Assembly (NCBI RefSeq): GCF_009932475.1
Contig: NZ_BJOV01000001.1
Location: forward strand, 310,001-374,000
From: Gordonia spumicola
GTDB lineage: Bacteria; Actinomycetota; Actinomycetes; Mycobacteriales; Mycobacteriaceae
Length of the DNA: 64,000 bases
Direction of reading: 5' to 3'
Each line of letters opens with the position of its first letter. Position 1 is the stretch's first letter. Shown here piece by piece: positions 36,901 through 47,800 of this stretch. Below the pieces are notes generated by a model. That model was not told where the DNA came from, ran no database searches, and saw nothing but the letters and a program-made list of their open reading frames with translations. A program made the translations under genes and the position numbers.

Positions 36901-38782
36901 ACGGCTCGTCGCCGAGGTCTTCGCGGCGGAACTCGGCACGGACCGGGTGAGCGTCACCGACGACTTCTTCGCACTGGGCGGGACATCGCTGTCGGCGGTC
37001 GCGGTGAGCGGTCGGCTCGGCAAGCTCCGCGGCCGTCGCATCGCGCTGCGCGACGTGTTCGAGCATCCGAGCGCCGCCGAACTCGCCGCGTTCCTCGACA
37101 CCGCGGACGTCGCCGTCGAGGAGCCGCTGCGGCGTCGCGCCGGGGCCGGACCCGTCCCGGTGTCGGGGGCACAGCGGTCGATGTGGCTCGTCAACAGCGT
37201 CGACCGCACGTCGTCGGCCTACAACATCGCGCTCGCCCTGCGGCTGGAGGGCCCTCTCGACACCGGAGCCATGCGCGGCGCGCTCGACGACGTCCTGGCC
37301 CGCCACGAGGCGTTGCGGACGGTCTATCCGCTCGTCGACACCGATCCCGTCCAGGCGGTCGTGCCGCGGGCGGAGGCCGCCGCCCGCGTCGAATTCGACG
37401 TGCGCGACGCGGGCGACGACCTGCCGGGAGCGATCGCCGCGGTCACCGGTCGAGGTTTCGACCTGGCCGCCGACCTGCCCCTGCGCGCGGCCCTGCTGCG
37501 CACGGGCGACGACCATGTCCTGGTCCTGTCGATCCATCACATCAGCGCCGACGGCGCGTCGATGGCCCCGCTCGCCGTCGACATGATGACGGCGTACGCC
37601 GCACGGGTGTCGGGCACGGCTCCGACCTGGCACGAGCTGCCGATCCAGTACTCCGACTTCGCCGACTGGCAGGCCCGCAGGCTCGCCGCCGTCGGAGCCG
37701 ACGGCCGGACGCTGGAACAGCGTCAGCTCGACTTCTGGCGGGACGCGCTCGCCGACGCCCCGTCGCGACTGGAACTGCCGATCGACAGGATTCGGCCCAA
37801 GAACCCGTCGTTCGTCGGGGACGCCGTCGACTTCGTCCTCGGCGCGGAGACCGTCGCCGCGCTCGACCGCCTCGGACGGTCGTACGGGGCCTCGTTGTTC
37901 ATGGTCACGCACGCCGCGTACGCGATCCTCCTGGCCCGGCTCGCCGGGCAGCGCGACGTGGTGGTCGGAACGCCGTACGCGGGCCGCGACAACGCGGTCC
38001 TCGAACCCCTCGTCGGCATGTTCGTCAACACCCTCGCCCTACGCAGCCGGGTGGATCCGGGCGAGCGTTTCGTCGACGTCCTGGACCGGGTGCGGGTCGA
38101 CGACCTGGCGGCCATGGCGAACGCCGACGTCGCGTTCGACGACATCGTCGCCCGAACGGGCACCGGAGCGGGCTCGTCGAGTGCGCTCTTCCAGGCGATG
38201 TTCGTCTTCCAGAACCTCGCGTTCCCGCGCGTGGAGATCGCGGGCCTGACGGTCAGCGCGGAGGACGAGCAGTTGACGTCGGCGAAGGTCGACGTGCAGC
38301 TCACCCTCTTCCCGAGCGACCCGAAGGACCCGACCGCGGCAGGCGACGTGCGCGGCCAGCTCGTGTACTCGACCGACGTCTTCGCCCGCAGCACGGGCGA
38401 GGCCATGGTCGAGAGGTACGTGCGTCTCGTCGAGGCGATCGCGGCCGATCCGGAGGCGATCGTCGGCGACATCGACCTGGACGAGCGGATCGACGAGGCC
38501 GCGGGCGACGCGCCGCGCGGCCTGTCCGACCTGGTCGCGGACGCGGCCGCCGCGATCCCGACCGCGGTGGCCGCCGAACACGACGGCTCCACCGTCACCT
38601 TCGGCGACATCGAGGCGACGATCGGGGCGCTGGAGGCCGCGATGCCCGGCACCGACCGCGACTCGCTGCTCACGATGACCCTGATGAGCCTGCTGCCGAC
38701 CGTGGGCCCGGCCGGGCCCGCCGCCTTGGAGGGCGTGCTCGCGATGCTGCGGGCGAACGCCTCGCCCGCGGACGCACGATAG
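30905..38782 (+). CDS. Non-ribosomal peptide synthetase 1: C(starter)-A-T-C-A-T-C
   Basis: This 2625-residue NRPS has a starter condensation domain (HHLLLDG at about 148), much like the first domain of EntF, which accepts an aryl or acyl group. Module 1 A has its A3 motif at about 599, with pocket residues read as DVWHFSLVDK, a serine code; its T serine is at about 994 (GGNS). C2 has its HHxxxDG at about 1178. Module 2 A (A3 at about 1642) reads DAFVIVLIWK, unassigned; its T serine is at about 2028 (GGTS). C3 has HHISADG at about 2211. From about 2540 the protein ends in an 86-residue degenerate adenylation-like tail instead of an A domain. ATG 30905 sits four bases after AAAGG; ATG 30911 is possible. 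The stop TAG precedes NRPS2 by 35 bp. Confidence 0.93.
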   Translation: MAMSEDDRRTDSPLLPLTAAQRGMWFAENMSADYSVNVAQYLDIRDVDRPLDVDAVVGMHDLGARELESAFTRLVDVDGTPMQYIDQSLPFTLEQVDLRSSDDPVAAAHDWMNDDYRRPVDLLSGTPLARAALLRVADDRVFWYLRGHHLLLDGFAALNSVLRLVERYNAKIDGREFESKPHADVAELVADDQAYAAGTRRARDREYWAERAADLPERVTLAQRAATAALSPVNLVAGRVLDAGFQSRLGALAVERSSSIAVLLTAGFSAYLARMTGTDEVVLSMPVTGRASAKTKRASGMVSNMLPVRASDVVHASFDELIGQIQLELTGVLRHQRYRFEDIRFDAGMRDASTASFGPIVNMVFFDKPIEITGAQVSYHILASGILEDLRINFYQASPTSPVYVDLHGNPNLYTERELSVHLDRFLAFFENAVTSPGAPLGEIALATDDDLRAVDDAGRGEDVDYTRAGTHLLEQFEHRVAERPDAVALRFEGSDVTYAEFDDMRRRLAGTLVADGVRPGDRVIVALDRGVDQIAAVYAVITAGAAYVPVDPSHPRDRRDLVADAAGARTVIDVDYLASRGRGDRVSTVALPPAAAAYVIFTSGSTGTPKGVQVPHGAVINRLAWTDEHYPLTGDDRVLYKTPHTFDVSVWELFWPLAVGATTVIAKPDGHRDPAYLNRVMVDERVSVLHFVPSMLDVYLDDRAGRPAGEALFADSVRRIFTSGEALTGKSADRVLTASDVDLINLYGPTEAAVDVTEHRVVAGEATPPIGAPVPNTGVLVLDDRLIPVPPGAPGELYLTGAQLAHGYIGRAALTSERFVACPGGDAARMYRTGDLVRWNADGELDYLGRTDFQVKIRGQRVELGEVESVLVDHADVDAAVAMVRDDVASTPTLVAYVRVSNPRTGEPELLAWSRRRLPSHMVPTAVTVLDDFPRNSSGKTDRRALPAPVVRTAAYEAPQSEIEIELAGIIADLLGIDRVGRTDNLFALGGNSLVAARLVTRARDGLGVDLRVSDVFEASDLAELAAGAVHADHDSSSPLVHIDPRPETIPLSTAQSRLWLVNQIDPTAATYNMPGAVRIGPDVDVDALDAAVRDVVRRHEILRSRFVALDDGTQAQVVGSTSSMADAIVLTPQPTDDVDAAVRIIADTGFDLTVDAPFRARLVRDAAGYVLVVVVHHIAADGYSLIPLIADLGAAYAARRAGSVPDLDWDGLQYADYAIWQNRHLVRDGASTLVADLDFWRTELADLPELLPLPTDRPRPAVASGRGAYVDLAADGVLAGGVRDLAKAAGVTPFSVIHAAMALVLARCSGTTDIAVGVAVDGRRDDRLNRLVGMFIDTVVLRTDVCERASLGTYLSDAHRVRARALSRATVPFERVVEALAPARSAAHTPLFQVGLTMLSDTTGAVRGASDMQLLDARVPAAKYDVSVTVTERADRLDFEVSYATDLFDRASALWFGQAVLRVLDQFTQASTDLPVAAIDIVDARSFAELTRPPTAAVDAVTLGDLWDAHGAADPGTVRDGDAVHTRADFDAASNRLARELIAAGVGPGDVVAVGFPRGVASVTALVAVTKAGAAFVSVDPALPVERRAEIVADSGAVLALGSQGIGGVDWIEPAAADRSGDPIRPDELRRAVHADDVAYLIYTSGSTGKPKAAVVSHRGLANMTANQRDVLRLDETSSVLHVAATSFDASVFEITMALCSGASLVVSPPDVFAGDDLVRVIADGGVTHAVMTPSVLAGLDPESVPSVSTVISVGEACPPELVDRWADAGRSFFNLYGPTEATIWATAAGPLAAGDEVTIGRVVPGVGALVLDGGLRPVPVGVAGELFLTGDQLALGYLGRPELTAARFVASPFGAEGTRMYRTGDRVTRLADGSFRYLGRTDFQLKIRGMRVEPGEVDGALSLHPDVAMTLTVGAPGPSGGTVLVSYAAPRGGARLDPVALRAHAAGLLPAHLVPHTVVPVETFVTNTVGKIDRSALPAVDFAADRVFVAPRDDAERLVAEVFAAELGTDRVSVTDDFFALGGTSLSAVAVSGRLGKLRGRRIALRDVFEHPSAAELAAFLDTADVAVEEPLRRRAGAGPVPVSGAQRSMWLVNSVDRTSSAYNIALALRLEGPLDTGAMRGALDDVLARHEALRTVYPLVDTDPVQAVVPRAEAAARVEFDVRDAGDDLPGAIAAVTGRGFDLAADLPLRAALLRTGDDHVLVLSIHHISADGASMAPLAVDMMTAYAARVSGTAPTWHELPIQYSDFADWQARRLAAVGADGRTLEQRQLDFWRDALADAPSRLELPIDRIRPKNPSFVGDAVDFVLGAETVAALDRLGRSYGASLFMVTHAAYAILLARLAGQRDVVVGTPYAGRDNAVLEPLVGMFVNTLALRSRVDPGERFVDVLDRVRVDDLAAMANADVAFDDIVARTGTGAGSSSALFQAMFVFQNLAFPRVEIAGLTVSAEDEQLTSAKVDVQLTLFPSDPKDPTAAGDVRGQLVYSTDVFARSTGEAMVERYVRLVEAIAADPEAIVGDIDLDERIDEAAGDAPRGLSDLVADAAAAIPTAVAAEHDGSTVTFGDIEATIGALEAAMPGTDRDSLLTMTLMSLLPTVGPAGPAALEGVLAMLRANASPADAR

Positions 38783-38817
38783 ACGACCGAATGAATCGAG
38801 ATAGGGGAGTGACCACC

Positions 38818-41800
38818 GTGGCTGACGCGACTGTCCTGAGTTCCAACTGGGGCACTGTGCCGACCACACTCGGTCTCGTCGCGGCGGCCGCGGCCCTGAA
38901 ACCGACCGCCGACGCGGTGTCGGGTCCGGCGGGCCCGGTCTCCTTCGCCGATCTGCACAGCAGGCTCAGCGCCACCGCCGGTGTGCTCGCCGCGCAGGGC
39001 CTGGACACCGATGGAGCCGTCACGCCCGGCGTCTCCGCGATCATCAAGACCCCCGAGATGTCGCCGGTGGACGCGATCATCGCCGCGGCGGGCGCCGTCG
39101 CCGGACTCCGCGCCGCGGCCGAAGCGATCATCGGGACCTCCGACTTCGCCTCGCTGCCGGGTCTGTTCGCCTCGGCCGTGCACCGGTTCGCCGATCGAGT
39201 GGCCGTCGTCGACCGCGACGGGACGTCCCTCACCTACGCCGAGCTCGACCGTCGTTCGACGGCTCTCGCGCGCGCTCTCGTCGAGCGCGGTGTGGGGACG
39301 GACGTGACCGTCGCGATGGCCGTCGACCGCACGGTCGATCTGCCGATCGCGGTCCTCGGCGTCATGAAGGCCGGCGGCGCGTACATCCCGCTCGACCTCG
39401 CGCATCCGGTGGAACGCCTCCGCTACATCGTCGAGAACGCCCGACCCGGAGGGCTCCTCGTGGACCGTTCCGTCGGCGGAGGACTCGACGAGCTCGCACT
39501 CGACCGGTGGGACTTCAACGAGCTGATCGCGGCGGGGGAGCAGTCCACCACGGCGTTGCCGACCAGCGTCGATCCGGCGGCCTCTGCGTACGTGATCTAC
39601 ACGTCGGGGTCCACCGGCCGCCCCAAGGGCGTGCAGGTGGAGCACCGCAACGTCGTCGCGCTCATGGCGGCCGCACAGTCCCACTACGGGTTCGACGAGC
39701 ACGACGTGTGGTCCATGTTCCACTCGCACGCCTTCGACGTCTCCGTCTTCGAACTGTGGGGTCCGCTGCTGTTCGGCGGACGACTCGTCGTCGTCGACCG
39801 CGACGTCGCCCGTGAACCGAATCAGCTCGTCGCGCTGCTCGCCGCCGAGGGCGTCACCGTGTTCAGCCAGACGCCGTCGGCGTTCTACCAGTACGTGGAG
39901 GCCCGCGAACGCGTCGACGTCGCGAGCGCCATCCGATTCGTGGTCCTGGCGGGCGAGGCCGTCAGCTTCGAGCAGATGCGTCGTTGGTACCGCAGCTTCC
40001 CCGACGAGCAGACCGTCGTCGTCAACATGTACGGCATCACCGAGACCACCGTGCACACGACGTTCCGCGCGCTGTCCGCCGACCTCGTCGAATCGACCGA
40101 CGCCTCGGACATCGGCGACGGACTGCCCGCGCTGACGGTCCACGTCCTCGACGAACGCCTCCGGCACACCGCCGACGGCGTGCCCGGCGAGATCTACGTC
40201 AGCGGCCCGCAGGTGACCCGCGGTTACCAGAACCGCTCGGACCTCACGTCCACGCGGTTCGTCGCCGACCCGTTCGGCGCCGCGGGCGACCGCATGTACC
40301 GCTCCGGCGACATGGCGATCAGGCGCGGCGACACCGTCGAATACCTCGGGCGCAGCGACGGCCAGGTCCAGCTCCGCGGCTTCCGCGTCGAGATGGGCGA
40401 GGTGGAGGCGGGCATGCTCCGCGTCGACGAGGTGTCCGGCGCCGCCGCGATGGTCGTCACGGCGGCCAGCGGAGACGACCTCCTCGTCGGCTACGTCGTG
40501 CCCGCCGACGGCGCGGCGATCGACGACGCCGCACTCCGCCAGGCGATCGGCGCGCATGTGCCGAGCTACATGGTCCCGGACGTCATCGTCGAACTCGATC
40601 AGCTGCCGCTGACCGTCAACGGCAAACTCGACCGCCGCGCCCTGCCCGAACCGTCGCTGCGGACCGCGGAGTTCGTCGAACCCGCGACCGACACCGAACG
40701 CCGCGTCGCGGCCGAGTTCGCGGCGGTCCTCGGCATCGACCGGATCAGCGCGAGCGCCTCGTTCTTCGACCTCGGCGGCAACTCCCTGGCCGCGGCCCGC
40801 ATCGTCGGCCGCGTCGGCGAAGCCCTCGACGTCGACCTGACCGTCCGCGATCTCTTCGACGCGCCGACGGTCCGCGAACTCGCCGCGGCCGTCGCCGACC
40901 GAGCGCCCGCACTGCCCCCGATCGTCAGGGTCGAGAACCGCCCGGACCGCATCCCGCTGTCGTTCGCACAGCAGCGGATGTGGCTGGTCAACCGCACCGA
41001 TCCGACGTCGGCCGCCTACAACATCCCCGCGCTCCTGCGGGTCTCCGGCGCCCTCGACCTCGACGCGTTGCACGCCGCCGTCATCGACGTCGCGGCCCGC
41101 CAGTCGGCCCTGCGGACGACCTTCCCCAGCGTCGGCGGCGGACCCGTGCAGAACGTCCACGGCACGGACCGGATCGAATCGCTGCTCGACTGGGCCGTCG
41201 TCTCGAGCGCCGACGACGTCGCCGCCGCGTGCGCCACCGGATTCGACGTGACGACCGATCTGCCGATCCGCGTCCGCGTGCTCCGTCTCGAACCCGACGT
41301 GCACACGCTCGCGCTCATCACGCACCACATCGCGTCCGACGGCGAATCCGTGCGACCGCTCGTCGCCGACCTCGTCACCGCGTACCGGGCGCGCTCGGCC
41401 GGGCGGGCGCCGCAGTTCGCCCCGCTCGCGGTCGACGTCGTCGACGTCGCCCTCTGGGAACACGGAGCCCTCGGCTCGCCCGACGACGCGGCGTCGGTGA
41501 CCGGGCGGCAGCTCGCGTACTGGACGCGGCAGCTCGCCGGGCTCGCCCCGATCGTGGACCTGCCGCTCGACCGGCCGCGACCGAGCGTCGCCTCCGGCCT
41601 CGGCCGCCGCGTGGAGTTCACGATCGATCCGGCGGTCGCCGACGGGATCGTCCGGGTGGCGGGCGAACTGTCGGCGTCGCCGTTCATGGTCGTCCACGCC
41701 GCGCTCGCGTCGCTCGTGGCCCGCCTCACCGGCGCCGACGACGTCGCGATCGGCACGCCCATCGCGGGCCGCGGACAAGCCGTCCTCGATCCGCTCGTCG

Positions 41801-44800
41801 GGATGTTCGTCAACACCTTGATCCTGCGCACCCCGGTTCCACGCGACGCCACCTTCGACGACGTGATCGAAGCGGCCAAGACGGCCGACCTGGACGCGTT
41901 CGCCAACGCCGACGTCCCGTTCGAGTACGTCGTCGACGCGACGGGCGCCGAACGCTCCGCGGCGTTCGCACCGCTGTCTCAGGTGTGGTTCACGCTCGAC
42001 GAGTCGGCGGCTCGCGACGCCCTCGACGGCGTGATCGACGGGTTGAGCATCGTCCCCGAGGACGTGGAGTCGGCACAGGCGAAGGTCGACCTGTTCGTGC
42101 GCGTCGAGCGCGCCGCCGACCCGGCGTGGCGCGGTGAGGTGATCTACGCGGCCGACCTGTTCGAGCACGCCACCGTCGTCACCTTCGCCGACCGCCTCGT
42201 GCGACTGCTCACGGCCGGGGTCGCGGACCGGCACGCGCGTCTGGACTCCGTCGTCGTGGACGCGCCGCCGACCCGCCCCGCCGTCGACGCGCCCGCCGAG
42301 CCGGACGCGCCGCTGTCGGCCGAGATCGTCACCGGCGGGCCCGCGACCGCGCCCGAACTGCTCTCGGAGATCTTCGCTCGCGCTGCGGCCGCGCACGGCC
42401 CGCGGCTCGCGGTGGCCGACGAGTCGAGCCGCCTCACCTACGCCGAGCTCGACCGGGCGTCCAACCGACTCGCCCGACGTCTTCTCGCGCTCGGCGCGGG
42501 ACCGGAGATGCTCGTCGCCCTGGCCGTCGGCAGGTCGACCACGCTGCTCGTCGCGATCTGGGCCACCGCCAAGACCGGGGCGGGCTACGTCCCGATCGAC
42601 CCCGACTATCCGGCCGACCGGGTGACGGCGATGATCGAGGACTCCGGTGCGCGCATCGGCCTCACCGTGTCCGGCGGCCGTGATCTGCCGACGTCGGGTG
42701 TCGATTGGACGGTCGTCGACGCGGACGCCCTGATCGCCGACCTCTCGGGAACAGACACCGAGCCGATCCGGGCCGACGAACTCAACGGGGTCGCCCGGAC
42801 CGACAACGTCGCCTACGTCATCTACACGTCCGGGTCGACAGGGCGCCCCAAGGGCGTGTCGGTGACGCACGTCGGCCTGAAGAACTTCGCGGTCGAGGAG
42901 GCACGCCGGTCGGGTGCGGACGAGTACTCCCGTGTCCTCGGCTTCGCGTCACCCAGCTTCGACGCGTCCGTCCTGGAGTATCTGCTCGCCACGATCAGCG
43001 GCGGCACGCTGGTGTACCGTCCCGCCGCGGCGGTCGGCGGAGCCGCGCTGACGCAGTTGATGCTCACCTCGGCGATCACCCACACGTTCCTGACCCCGAC
43101 GGTCCTGTCGACCCTCGACCCGATGTCGTTGCCCGCGCTGCGCGTCGTCTACGCGGGCGGTGAGGCCGTCCCGCGGTCGCTGAAGGACGCGTGGGCACAG
43201 CACCTGCGCATTCAGAACCTGTACGGGCCGACGGAGACGACGATCGGCGTCGCGATCAGCGCGCCCATGGCGCCCGGTGCGCCCGTCGCGCTCGGCGGAC
43301 CGATCGCCGGGGTCGGATTCCTGGTGCTCGACGCCGCACTCCGCCCCACGCCGGACGGCGTGGCCGGCGAACTGTACGTGGTCGGCGGGGCACTGTCGCG
43401 TGGCTACCTCGACCGCCCCGGACTGACGGCGGAACGGTTCGTCGCCGACCCGTTCACGCCGGGCGGCCGCATGTACCGGACCGGCGACCTCGTCCGGTGG
43501 CGCGTCGACGCGTCGGGCGACCGGGTCCTCGACTACTCCGGGCGCACCGATGATCAGGTGAAACTCCGCGGCCTGCGCATCGAACTCGGCGAGATCGAGG
43601 CCGCGCTCGCCGATCACGACGCCGTCGCCTCGGCGGTCGTCGTCGGCGTCGGCGGCTCGGTCGCCACCGCCCTCGCGGGCTATGTGGTCCCCGTCCCCGG
43701 CGCCGCGGTCGACGCCGCCGAACTGCGCGCCCACCTCGGCGCCCGCCTGCCCGCCCACATGGTCCCCGCGTCGGTGACCCTGCTCGACGGACTGCCGCTG
43801 ACCCCGGTCGGCAAGCTCGACAAGGCCGCCCTGCCCGAACCCGTCGTCGAGGTCGTCGAGCACGTGGCCCCGGCGACGGAGGCGGAGACCGCGGTCGCCG
43901 CGGCGTTCGCCGACGTCCTCGGCGGCGAGCCAGTCTCGGTGACGGCGAGCTTCTTCGATCTCGGCGGCGACTCGCTGTCGGCGATGCGCCTCGCCGGACG
44001 CATCGAGTCCGCGCTCGGCGTCTCCGCGTCCATTCAGGACGTGTTCGACGCTCCGACGGTGCGCGGACTCGCCGAACGCGTCCTCCGCAACGACGCCGCA
44101 CTTCCTCCGGTGACCCGCGCCGAGCCGCGACCGGACCGGATCCCGCTGTCGTACGCGCAGCAGCGCATGTGGTTCATCAACAGGTTCGACCCGAGCGCCC
44201 CGACCTACAACGTCCCGGTCGTCATCGCGATCGCGGGAGCCCTGGACGTCGACGCGCTGGCCGCGGCGTTCGGCGACGTCGTCGCGCGACACGAGTCGCT
44301 GCGCACCCGATTCCCCGACGACGACGGCGTGCCCTACCAGGACGTGTCGGCCGTCGACGAGCCGGACTGGGCGGTCGCCGGGTCCCGCGCGGACATCGAC
44401 GCCGACCTGCGTCGCGGGTTCGACGTCCGGACCGATCGACCGATCCGGGCGCGGCTCGCGCGGACCGGCGAGGACGACCACGTGCTCGCCGTGGTCGCCC
44501 ACCACATCGTCGCCGACGGCGAGTCGCTCGGACCGTTGGTGGCTGATCTCCTGGCCGCGTATGCGGCGCGGTCGGCGGGGGAGAGCCCTCGCTTCGAGCC
44601 GCTGCCCGTCCAGTTCGCCGACGTCGCAGTCTGGGAACGGGCGGTCCTCGGCGAGCTGACCGACCCGGAGTCGCTCGTCGCCGCGCAACTCGATCATTGG
44701 CGGGGCGTGCTCGCCGGATCGCCCGCCGTGATCGACCTGCCCGCCGACCGTCCCCGACCCGCCGTCGCGTCCGGACGCGGTGGACTGGTCGAGTTCGACG

Positions 44801-47800
44801 TGCCCGACCGCGTCGCTCGCGCCGTCGAGGAGATCGCGGCGGCCAGGGGCTCCACCGTGTTCATGGTCTTGCACGCCGCGCTCGCGGTGCTGCTGGCGCG
44901 GCTGTCGGCGACCACCGATATCGCGATCTCCACCCCGTCCGCCGGGCGGGCCGATCCGTCGCTCGACGGCCTCGTCGGCATGCGGGTCAACACGCTCGTC
45001 CTGCGCACCGAGATCGATCTCGGGAAGTCGTTCGTCGACCTTCTCGACGCTGTCCGACGGACCGACCTGGAAGCCCTCGGCCACGCTGACGTGCCGTTCG
45101 AGGCCGTCGTCGACGCCGTGGCTCCGGTCCGCAGCGAGGCGTTCGCGCCCCTCGCACAAGTGATGCTCTCGTTCGACCCGGTCGGTTCGATCGACCGCGA
45201 CGGCGTCGACGCCGCGGGCGTCACGTTCACCGAGCTCGCGCCCGCGGTCGTCCCCGCGCACCGCGACCTCACCGTCGTGGTGTCGGCCGGTCAGACGTGG
45301 ACGGCGTCGGCCGTCTACGCGGCGGACCTCTTCGACGAGGCGACGGCGCACACTCTGGCCGCATCGTTCGTCGACCTGCTCGACGGCCTCGTCGCCGCCC
45401 CGGACTCCGCGGTCGGCGACGTCCCCCTCCTGAGCGACTCGGACGTCGACGGGCTCCTGGCGTGGTCCACCGGTCCGACGGCGGGCGACGTCGATCCGTT
45501 GACCTGCGCGACGGCGGCGACGCGCGTCGGCGACGACGCGGCGTTGGTGTTCGGCGACCGCGAGGTGTCCCGGACCGAGTTCGCCGCGCGCGTCAACGTG
45601 CTCGCGCGCACCCTCATCGGACACGGTGTGGGTCCCGGCAGCGCGGTCGCGGTCTGCATGGAGCGGAGCGTGGAACTGCTCGTCGGCGTCCACGCGATCA
45701 CCGCGGCCGGCGGCCAGTACGTGCCGCTCGACCCGCAGGCCCCCGTCGGCCGCAGCGGTCACATGCTCGCCACGGCTGGCGTCGACCTCGCGCTGGTCCG
45801 GGCGGGCGCACCCGTCCCGTCCGCCGTCGCCGAGGTCACCGTGATCGGTGTCGACTCCGCGGCGCCGATCGTCGGCGACGCCGGGCCTGTCGACGACGCC
45901 GAGCGAACGGCCCCGATCCGCCCGACCGACGCCCTGTACACCCTGTTCACCTCCGGCTCGACGGGCAGGCCGAAGGGCGTCACCGTCTCGCACGAGGCGG
46001 TGGCGAACCGTCTGGCCTGGATGAACGCGTGGTACCCGATCTCCGCCGACGACAGGGTGCTCCACAAGACGCCCGTCACCTTCGACGTGTCGGTGTGGGA
46101 GCTGTACTGGCCGCTCCTGCACGGCGTGCCGCTCGTGATCGCCGAACCGGGTCGTCACGGCGACCCGTCGTACCTGGCCGGGTTGATCGCCGACCGACGG
46201 ATCAGCGTCCTGCACTTCGTGCCGTCGATGCTCGCGGCGTTCGTGGACGTCCTCGGCGACCGGGTCGCGTCCCTCGGCTCGCTGCGACACGTCTTCGCAT
46301 CGGGCGAGGCGCTCACCCCGGCGGTCGCGGGCGCGCTGCTCGACCGACTGCCCGGCGTCGGACTCCACAACCTGTACGGTCCGACGGAGGCGGCCGTCGA
46401 CGTCACCGCCCGCACGGTGGCCCCCGGCGACACCGCCGTCACCATCGGTCGGCCCGTGCCCGGTGTCACGACGCTCGTCCTCGACGCGCGCCTGCGTCCG
46501 ACGCCGGTCGGCGTACCCGGTGAGCTGTACCTCGGCGGAGTCCAAGTGGCGCGCGGCTACGCGGCGCGGCCGGACCTGACCGCCGAACGCTTCGTCGCGG
46601 ACCCGTACGGTCCCGCGGGCGGCCGCCTCTACCGGACCGGCGACGCCGTCCGGTGGACCGCGGACGGCGAGCTCGACTACCTCGGACGCACCGATTTCCA
46701 GGTCAAACTGCGCGGTCAGCGCATCGAACTCGGCGAGATCGAGTCGGTCATCGGCGGCGCGCCAGGCGTGGTGCACGCGGCGGCCGTCGTCGTCGACACG
46801 CCGGGCGGACAACAGCTGGTCGGCTACTACGCCCCGGACACGGTCGAGACGGACACCGTGAGCGCCGCGGTCGCCTCCGCCTTGCCGGAGTACATGCGGC
46901 CCGCCGTGTGGGTGCCGCTCGAGTCCGTTCCGCTGACGACCTCGGGCAAGGTCGATCGTCGCGCACTTCCCGCGCCGACGGTCGGCGACCGCGAGTACGT
47001 CGCGCCCGCGGCGGGCCGGGAGAGCGCCGTCGCCGACGTGTTCGCCGTCCTCCTCGGCGTGCCGGTCGGCGAGGTGTCGGCGACGACCTCGTTCTTCGAA
47101 CTAGGCGGCAATTCGCTGTCGGGCATGCGCCTGGTGTCCAGGGTCGGCGAGGCGCTCGGCGTCGACGTCACCATTCGGGACGTGTTCGACGCGCCGACGG
47201 TCCGCGACCTCGTCGCACTCCTCGACGGCCGGGCGGCGGCGCTGCCCGCCGTCGTCCGAACCGACCCCCGACCACCCGTGGTCCCGGTGTCGCGCGCCCA
47301 GCAGCGCATGTGGTTCCTCAACCAGTTCGACCCGGCGTCGGGCGCGTACAACATCCCGCTGGTGCTGCGGCTCGACGGCGCCGTCGACGCCGTCGTCCTG
47401 TCCGAGGCGCTCGGGGACGTCGTCGAGCGGCACGAGGTGCTGCGGACGGTGTACCCGACGGTCGACGGCAGGCCGGTGCAGCGGGTCCTCGACTCCGACA
47501 CCGCACGGCGCGACCTCGACTGGGCGACCGTCTCCGACATCGACGCCCTGCTCGCGTCCACCGCCGACGGCTTCGACGTGAGCGTCGTGGCGCCCGTCCG
47601 GGGCCGTGTCCTCGTCGGCGACACCGGTGTCGCCGTCGCGATCACCGTCCACCACATCGCGTTCGACGGCGAGTCGGTCCCCGTCCTGGCTCGCGATCTG
47701 CTCGCGGCCTACGCAGCCAGGGCACACGGCTCCACCGGAGCGGCTCCGCTCGACGTCCAGTACGCCGACTACGCGCTCTGGCAGTCGACGCACCTGGGCT

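Noticed and set aside
30860..37912. A 2350-codon open frame on the minus strand, and similar long ones at 37723-42870, 42949-46812, 47101-50838, 52579-56847 and 59067-63548
   Set aside because: They are mirror frames of the NRPS genes caused by high GC at third positions. They show low-complexity Arg/Asp/Val/Gly translations, no domains and no ribosome sites.
34945..38817. Upstream extension of the NRPS2 frame across NRPS1
   Set aside because: The translation there is Arg/Pro-rich without motifs, while NRPS1 in the other frame shows complete A, T and C domains. NRPS2 homology begins only after about 38820.
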